DNA of 27,767 nucleotides from contig JASLXP010000225.1 of the NCBI GenBank assembly GCA_030740295.1, positions 1-27,767 on the forward strand. The letters are read 5' to 3'. The stretch comes from Planctomycetota bacterium (GTDB lineage Bacteria > Planctomycetota > PUPC01 > JACPCR01). The notes under the pieces are model-generated. The model saw nothing but the letters and a program-made list of their open reading frames with translations, was not told where the DNA came from and did not search any database. The stretch's first letter is position 1; every line of letters begins with the position of its first letter. The position numbers and the translations under genes are program-made. Below are positions 23,438 through 27,767 of the stretch, piece after piece.

Positions 23438-24538
23438 TCATTCTGTCGGGTCGAACGACGGCACGTCCATCTGCTCTCCGTTCCGCTTTGCCGATTCGTG
23501 GGCCACGATCCCGGGCGCGGTCATTGCTATGGACTCGTAAACGTCCACTGCAGGTTCGCGGTCTTCGAGAATGGCATTGATGAACTCCGCGGCCAGAAAT
23601 GATGCGCTCCCCCCGTGGCCGCTCTCGTGTCGCATGGCGTCCGGAAGGCGCGTCTGCCAGTACTTCTCCACATCCCATGCCTGCCAGTTTTCCCCTGCCT
23701 TCTGCATGGCCTCACGCTGCCCGCCGGAACTGGCCATGTAACAGGACATTTTGTCGCCGAACCATTGGGCCCGTTCGCCGTGGGCAGTACCGCTCCAGAA
23801 GACGCCGAACCGGCATATGTTGCCCTGGTCGGTGATGCCCAGCGCCATCTCGTTGTTGAAAGGATTCCTGTAAGGGTTCTCGTCTACCGGGGGAAAGTCA
23901 TCCCCCACGAGCTGCCCCGCACACGAAACTTTGACTATACGCTCACCGGTGACGCCGACCAGAAACCCAAGGGAGTGCGTGGGATACAGCATCGGCGGGA
24001 AGCCCCATCTCCAGGTGCGCTCTTTCTTCCGGAGCGACAGGCCGCTCGCACTTGTGCAGATGCCCGGATGGTAGTACTCGACCTCCGAGTAGAACAATCG
24101 GCCGAACTCGCCAGCCTCGTACGCCTCCCGCGCGGCGATGCAGGCCTGCCGATAATAACTCGATTCGTGCATCATGTATTTGAGCCCCGTTTTCTCTTTG
24201 GTCTCGATGATTGCACTGCACTCATCGAGGGTCAGGCCGGCGGGGCATGCGCTGACCACGTGCTTCCCCGCTTCCATACAGGCAATCGCGTTTTCCGCAT
24301 GCCTGGGCGCTCCGCTGAAGATCGCCACGGCATCGAACGCGTCCCGCGCTTTGTCGAGCATTTCTTCAAGCGAACGAAAAGTGTTTTCGCACCCGTACCG
24401 CTTCACGAGGGTCCCCAGCCGCTCTTCATCCATTTCCGCTACCGCGGTTACTTCACAATCGGGATGCTCGTGCCAGTGTTGCCCGGCACCAAAGCCTCCC
24501 CCAATCACGGCTATGCGGACGTTCTTCTCTGTGTGCAT
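23438..24538 (-). CDS. Gfo/Idh/MocA family oxidoreductase lacking the EKP lysine
   Basis: A 366-aa oxidoreductase. The dinucleotide motif is VIGGGFGAG (10-18). The usual EKP element is replaced by SACPA (96-100), so the conserved lysine is absent; a histidine (H188 in PTHSLG) is kept at the later catalytic position. The C-terminal half is full length. Some relatives with SAVPA-like motifs may not be classical dehydrogenases. AGAGAG about ten bases before the ATG is a weak ribosome binding site. It is on the opposite strand to the operon and 270 nt downstream of the kinase, with heptamer arrays in between. Confidence 0.9.
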   Translation of the reverse strand: MHTEKNVRIAVIGGGFGAGQHWHEHPDCEVTAVAEMDEERLGTLVKRYGCENTFRSLEEMLDKARDAFDAVAIFSGAPRHAENAIACMEAGKHVVSACPAGLTLDECSAIIETKEKTGLKYMMHESSYYRQACIAAREAYEAGEFGRLFYSEVEYYHPGICTSASGLSLRKKERTWRWGFPPMLYPTHSLGFLVGVTGERIVKVSCAGQLVGDDFPPVDENPYRNPFNNEMALGITDQGNICRFGVFWSGTAHGERAQWFGDKMSCYMASSGGQREAMQKAGENWQAWDVEKYWQTRLPDAMRHESGHGGSASFLAAEFINAILEDREPAVDVYESIAMTAPGIVAHESAKRNGEQMDVPSFDPTE

Positions 24539-24616
24539 CTGTAAGCTCTCTTTTGTGTATCCGTAACATGGATCATTGAGGATTTGTCAGGAAGTAAGTG
24601 CGTCAGCTCGCATGAC

Positions 24617-24644
24617 TGATACTGGATGCTTGATACTCGATGTT
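24617..24644. repeat. Heptamer array, left arm (4 units)
   Basis: TGATACT, GGATGCT, TGATACT and CGATGTT run head to tail. Read on the other strand they match the GTATCCA/GTATCAG units of 24694-24728; 24616-24627 is a perfect 12-nt reverse complement of 24717-24728. It is 78 nt upstream of the minus-strand oxidoreductase start. Confidence 0.7.
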
Positions 24645-24693
24645 GTCATGCCTCTGATCTGAAACCGGGGTCATGAGCGAATCGGAATGGCGA

Positions 24694-24728
24694 GAATCCA
24701 GTATCCAGAATCCAGTATCCAGTATCAG
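24694..24728. repeat. Heptamer array, right arm (5 units)
   Basis: GAATCCA, GTATCCA, GAATCCA, GTATCCA and GTATCAG run head to tail, the most regular array in the window. It forms an inverted pair with 24617-24644 around a ~50-nt loop, in the gap between the kinase and oxidoreductase genes. The rest of 24539-24808 holds nothing recognised. Confidence 0.85.
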
Positions 24729-24808
24729 ACCGGGCTGATTAGCCCTACTGACACACCTATTTCGTGACAGACCCTTACCAGAATTCAAAGCCTGCCCTGC
24801 TCCACGTC

Positions 24809-27589
24809 TCACCGAAGCAGCACATGTATCAGAATATCCCTGGGGGGGCCGCTGTTCCTCAGGCTCAGCACCCCCGATTCCGGCGCTTCGAATTCCTGCG
24901 TGATCAAATCGACAGGTATCTCCGCGCTGTCACCGATCCTGGCGCTCAAGAACGGCTCAGAGACTGATTGAACCAGCCCTTTCGTACTACCCAGATCGAT
25001 CTGTTTGAAATAGGTCATCTTGACGAACTGTACGGTCTGACCTTTGCGCATTACGATGCCGGTAGTCTGCCATCTGTCGTGGGCCTGCAATTCGACCCAG
25101 ATTCTCGATTTATTCCTGAGCAGTCTCTGGACCTTTGAGTAATGCAATTCCGGCAAATGCGTTTTGAGCCAGATCCCGCCTGTGAGCTGGCCGTCCGCAT
25201 TCGCTCTGGCCGTATTGCGAGCCACGTTTCCTTCGCCTTCGAGAAACTCGAAGAGCAACCAGGTGGATGCCCCGGCAATGCTTGGCGGCTTGGGGTTGAA
25301 TGAACTCTCGTACATGACGGCCTGCGAGATTGTGTAATCGTCGATGAAAGAGAGTGCGCTGGGGTCACCCCCCTTTTCCAGGCCGACAAAATAGTCAGCC
25401 TCTTTGAACGTTGCGTGCTCAGGCGGAACCTGCTTTCTAGTGTCGAGCTGCCCGTCGAGAAAGATCTTCACATCGACGCCATCTTTGGTGACGGCCACGT
25501 GGTGCCACTGACCTCGCGAAAGGGCATTCTGTGAAACGATGCGATGCTTTTTCTGTCCCTCTGCCAGGTGAAAGGTGATTCTGTTGCTTCCGGAGATGGC
25601 GATCCTGTTTCCACCGTTCTTCTGTCCCAGAAGGACGAGCGGGGGGGCGGGGGCGGCATTCATTCGATAGAGGAAGACGTAAGCCTCGATCGACCATTTG
25701 GTCAAGGCATGGAAATCTTTTGGCAAAGCGATCGTCGTTCCCGCAGATACAGCCAAAGCCAGGTTCCCGCCGCGGCCGAAACTGGTGAGGGTCCCGGCGA
25801 CTGATTTCCGATTGGCTACGCGGGCCATCTCGGCTCTGGCCCATTCAGGGGCGGGCAGCCCACTAATCTGAAATCTGTCCAGGACCGCGCGGCCGACTTT
25901 CTGCTCGACTCCAATTCGGATGACATACTCGCTTTCGACTTTGCCCTGGACTTCAAACTTTTTGTCGCCCACCAGGGCTTTAATGCCTGTTTCGGTAATT
26001 TCCAGCGTGAGCCGCGTTTTTTCTTCTGGCGCGACCGACGGTTTTTTATCGGAAGTCACGAAGTCGTTCTGACCTTTCTTCCATTCCAGATAGCTGCCCT
26101 CGGGGCTGGTGGCGTTGAGGGCAATATTTTGCCTGCCACTGAGAACGAGCTTCAGAGTCGTCCCCTTCAGCAAGGTTGCCTCGGCCTCCAGCCGCAGCCC
26201 TTTTGCGAGGTAGGCACCACGCGGGCCGATTCCCGAAGGCGTGCAAAAAAGCGGCCCACGTACCTGTCCGCGGTAACCCCAATCCTGCAACTGCTCACTT
26301 GAACTGAAATCCCAGGCAAGAGTTGCCATGCCAGCTTCAACCTTCATCGGGGTGTGGTAGACCTCGTGGAGTCCAATGCCTTCCACGGGGGCATACTGTT
26401 CTCCAAGCAACGGCGCCCTCCTGGTTGGCGTCGTGTGTTTCTTGCCGGGCGGCTTTCGGATTCTGGTAACTCGCGATTTCTTGGACCTGGAATTCGAGTA
26501 GAGAACAATGCCAAGCACAACCATGCCCAGTACCGCAACAATCGCCGCCGGGATAGCCAGCTTGTTCTGCAACCCTCCGGAAGTGATCCCTTTGTCCCGC
26601 TCGACTTTTCGTGTGGGCAGTTTCGCCGCGGCCGTGGCCGGCATCTCACCCATCAGGACTTTTTCAACAGCCTCAAGAACTTCGGCCGGATTCTGATAGC
26701 GATTCTCTGCTTTCTTCTCTGTTAGCTTCTTGAGGAACGCGCAGAACGGCTCAGTCAGTTCAGCCTTGAACTCCCTCGGATCGGGCAACGGCAAAGTCAT
26801 GTTGTTGGCCGCGACCACCCCGGCAGTATCTCCAGTGAATGGTTGCCGACCGCACGCGAGATGAAAGAGAGTCGTCCCGAGGGCATAGATATCCGCACGG
26901 ACGTCGACATCAACCTTACCCTCGAGCTGTTCAGGCGCGGCGTAAGCCGGCGAGCCGAGCACTCCGCCCGCCTGGGTCACGGTCGCGCTGGAATCACTCA
27001 CGTCCTTTGCCAGGCCCATATCCATCAGGCGGATGCGGCCGTCATTTTCAATCATGATGTTGGCTGGCTTGATATCACGGTGGACGATCGTTTTTTCCCA
27101 TGCGAAGCGCAGCCCTTCGCCAACGCATTTGGCGACGTAGAGCGACTGTCCTTCATCCAGGGTCTCCCCTCGGCGGAGCTTCACCTCCAAATCTTCGCCG
27201 TCGATGAATTCCATCGCGTAAAACTGTAAGCCATCCGCTTCGCCATAATCGAACGCCTTTACCAGGAATGGATGATCGAAGGTCTTTGATGCCTCCGCCT
27301 CACGCTGAAATCGTTTAATGAATGATTTGCCGCGGGCCAGTGTGGAATTCATCAGCTTGAGGGCCACCACCTTCCCCGAAGCATCCTTGGCTTTGTAGAC
27401 CATTCCCATCTTGCCCTCGCCCAGTTTTTCGATCAGTTCATATGTGCCCACCCGTTTCGATTCATTACTGGATGCCGCGCGCTTGATGGCGAACTTTTTG
27501 GAGCAATGCGGGCATGTAACCAACGGCCGCCGAGTATCCGGAAGCTGGAACTTCTGCTTGCAGTGTGGGCAGGGGATTTCCTTGCTCAT
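24809..27589 (-). CDS. Membrane-anchored Ser/Thr kinase with zinc ribbon and LamG-like extracellular domain
   Basis: A 926-aa Hanks-type kinase. An N-terminal zinc ribbon (C7-x2-C10 ... C26-x2-C29) is followed by the kinase domain (about 50-310): glycine loop LGEGKMGMVY, K78, catalytic HRDIKPAN (D172) and DMG (D190) in place of DFG. A basic linker leads to one membrane helix (about 345-364), then an Arg/Lys/Pro stretch and ~550 outer residues. A LamG/concanavalin-like jelly roll lies at about 620-770 (KWSIEAYVFL, WHHVAVTKDG). Such proteins occur in Planctomycetota and probably sense an extracellular glycan or wall state; the ligand is unknown. No Shine-Dalgarno sequence precedes the ATG at 27589. 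The next gene on this strand starts at 24538. Confidence 0.93.
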   Translation of the reverse strand: MSKEIPCPHCKQKFQLPDTRRPLVTCPHCSKKFAIKRAASSNESKRVGTYELIEKLGEGKMGMVYKAKDASGKVVALKLMNSTLARGKSFIKRFQREAEASKTFDHPFLVKAFDYGEADGLQFYAMEFIDGEDLEVKLRRGETLDEGQSLYVAKCVGEGLRFAWEKTIVHRDIKPANIMIENDGRIRLMDMGLAKDVSDSSATVTQAGGVLGSPAYAAPEQLEGKVDVDVRADIYALGTTLFHLACGRQPFTGDTAGVVAANNMTLPLPDPREFKAELTEPFCAFLKKLTEKKAENRYQNPAEVLEAVEKVLMGEMPATAAAKLPTRKVERDKGITSGGLQNKLAIPAAIVAVLGMVVLGIVLYSNSRSKKSRVTRIRKPPGKKHTTPTRRAPLLGEQYAPVEGIGLHEVYHTPMKVEAGMATLAWDFSSSEQLQDWGYRGQVRGPLFCTPSGIGPRGAYLAKGLRLEAEATLLKGTTLKLVLSGRQNIALNATSPEGSYLEWKKGQNDFVTSDKKPSVAPEEKTRLTLEITETGIKALVGDKKFEVQGKVESEYVIRIGVEQKVGRAVLDRFQISGLPAPEWARAEMARVANRKSVAGTLTSFGRGGNLALAVSAGTTIALPKDFHALTKWSIEAYVFLYRMNAAPAPPLVLLGQKNGGNRIAISGSNRITFHLAEGQKKHRIVSQNALSRGQWHHVAVTKDGVDVKIFLDGQLDTRKQVPPEHATFKEADYFVGLEKGGDPSALSFIDDYTISQAVMYESSFNPKPPSIAGASTWLLFEFLEGEGNVARNTARANADGQLTGGIWLKTHLPELHYSKVQRLLRNKSRIWVELQAHDRWQTTGIVMRKGQTVQFVKMTYFKQIDLGSTKGLVQSVSEPFLSARIGDSAEIPVDLITQEFEAPESGVLSLRNSGPPRDILIHVLLR

Positions 27590-27767
27590 GAAGGAGGGGT
27601 GAACTCGTGGAAGAGCGGGTGCACGGCAAGGTAATTCAAGCGGAAAAATAATTCAACGGTCATCGGCCAGACGCCGGATCAGCCATCATTCCCGCCACCA
27701 GGCAAGTTCCCGCCAGCAACGCGGCATCGGCCTCAGCCCGGCGTTTCCAGCACAGAGCTGCGTCTGC

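Noticed and set aside
23615..24544. A 309-aa plus-strand open frame opposite the second oxidoreductase
   Set aside because: Shadow of a gene with clear Rossmann and catalytic motifs on the other strand.
27590..27767. Possible gene end or promoter at the right edge
   Set aside because: Only a TTCCCGCCA word repeated at 27689 and 27708 is visible; no start, motif or coding pattern can be supported in 178 bases.

Overview
The window is about 27.8 kb of fairly GC-rich bacterial chromosome from a lineage of the Planctomycetota / Lentisphaerota / Kiritimatiellota / Hydrogenedentota kind. This is inferred from the gene mix: a zinc-ribbon Ser/Thr kinase with a C-terminal LamG-like sensor, several Gfo/Idh/MocA oxidoreductases, a HpnH-type radical SAM protein, very large secreted carbohydrate-active proteins and many short GC-rich palindromes between genes. 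No rRNA, tRNA, CRISPR array, transposase, phage gene or replication gene is visible. The exact phylum cannot be fixed from sequence alone.

Layout. (1) 240-11473, plus strand: a secreted 1067-aa glycoside-hydrolase-like protein with discoidin and NPCBM-like domains, then a small membrane protein that overlaps (TGATG) a giant 2331-aa secreted protein. The giant is built of four tandem modules, each a beta-sandwich, a DUF5060-like domain and a TIM-barrel region. Only the last barrel looks catalytically complete. (2) 11478-15733: a minus-strand protein of unknown function, a plus-strand HpnH-like radical SAM protein and a minus-strand BNR/sialidase-like propeller. Two convergent gene pairs here are only 4 and 6 nt apart. 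(3) 15974-16608: a small FmdB-type zinc-ribbon gene followed by a 259-bp fold-back element. (4) 16702-23339, plus strand: a likely operon of Gfo/Idh oxidoreductase, two-domain amidotransferase-fold/deacetylase-like protein, cupin, DegT-type PLP aminotransferase with an extra C-terminal domain, alpha/beta hydrolase and PHP metal-dependent phosphoesterase. This looks like a cytoplasmic route for an unusual (amino)sugar, possibly linked to the secreted enzymes upstream. (5) 23438-27589, minus strand: a second Gfo/Idh oxidoreductase and a membrane-anchored Ser/Thr kinase.

The most unusual signal is not a gene. Short degenerate tandem arrays with a 7-bp period sit just upstream of several start codons (16702, 17825, 19644 and 20226 on plus; 24538 and, weakly, 12974 on minus). 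Two also lie inside linker regions of the giant gene. Some form inverted pairs able to fold into long hairpins, and several share the heptamer GAAACCT/AGGTTTC. They resemble in form the heptanucleotide STRR repeats of filamentous cyanobacteria. I know of no description in this kind of organism.
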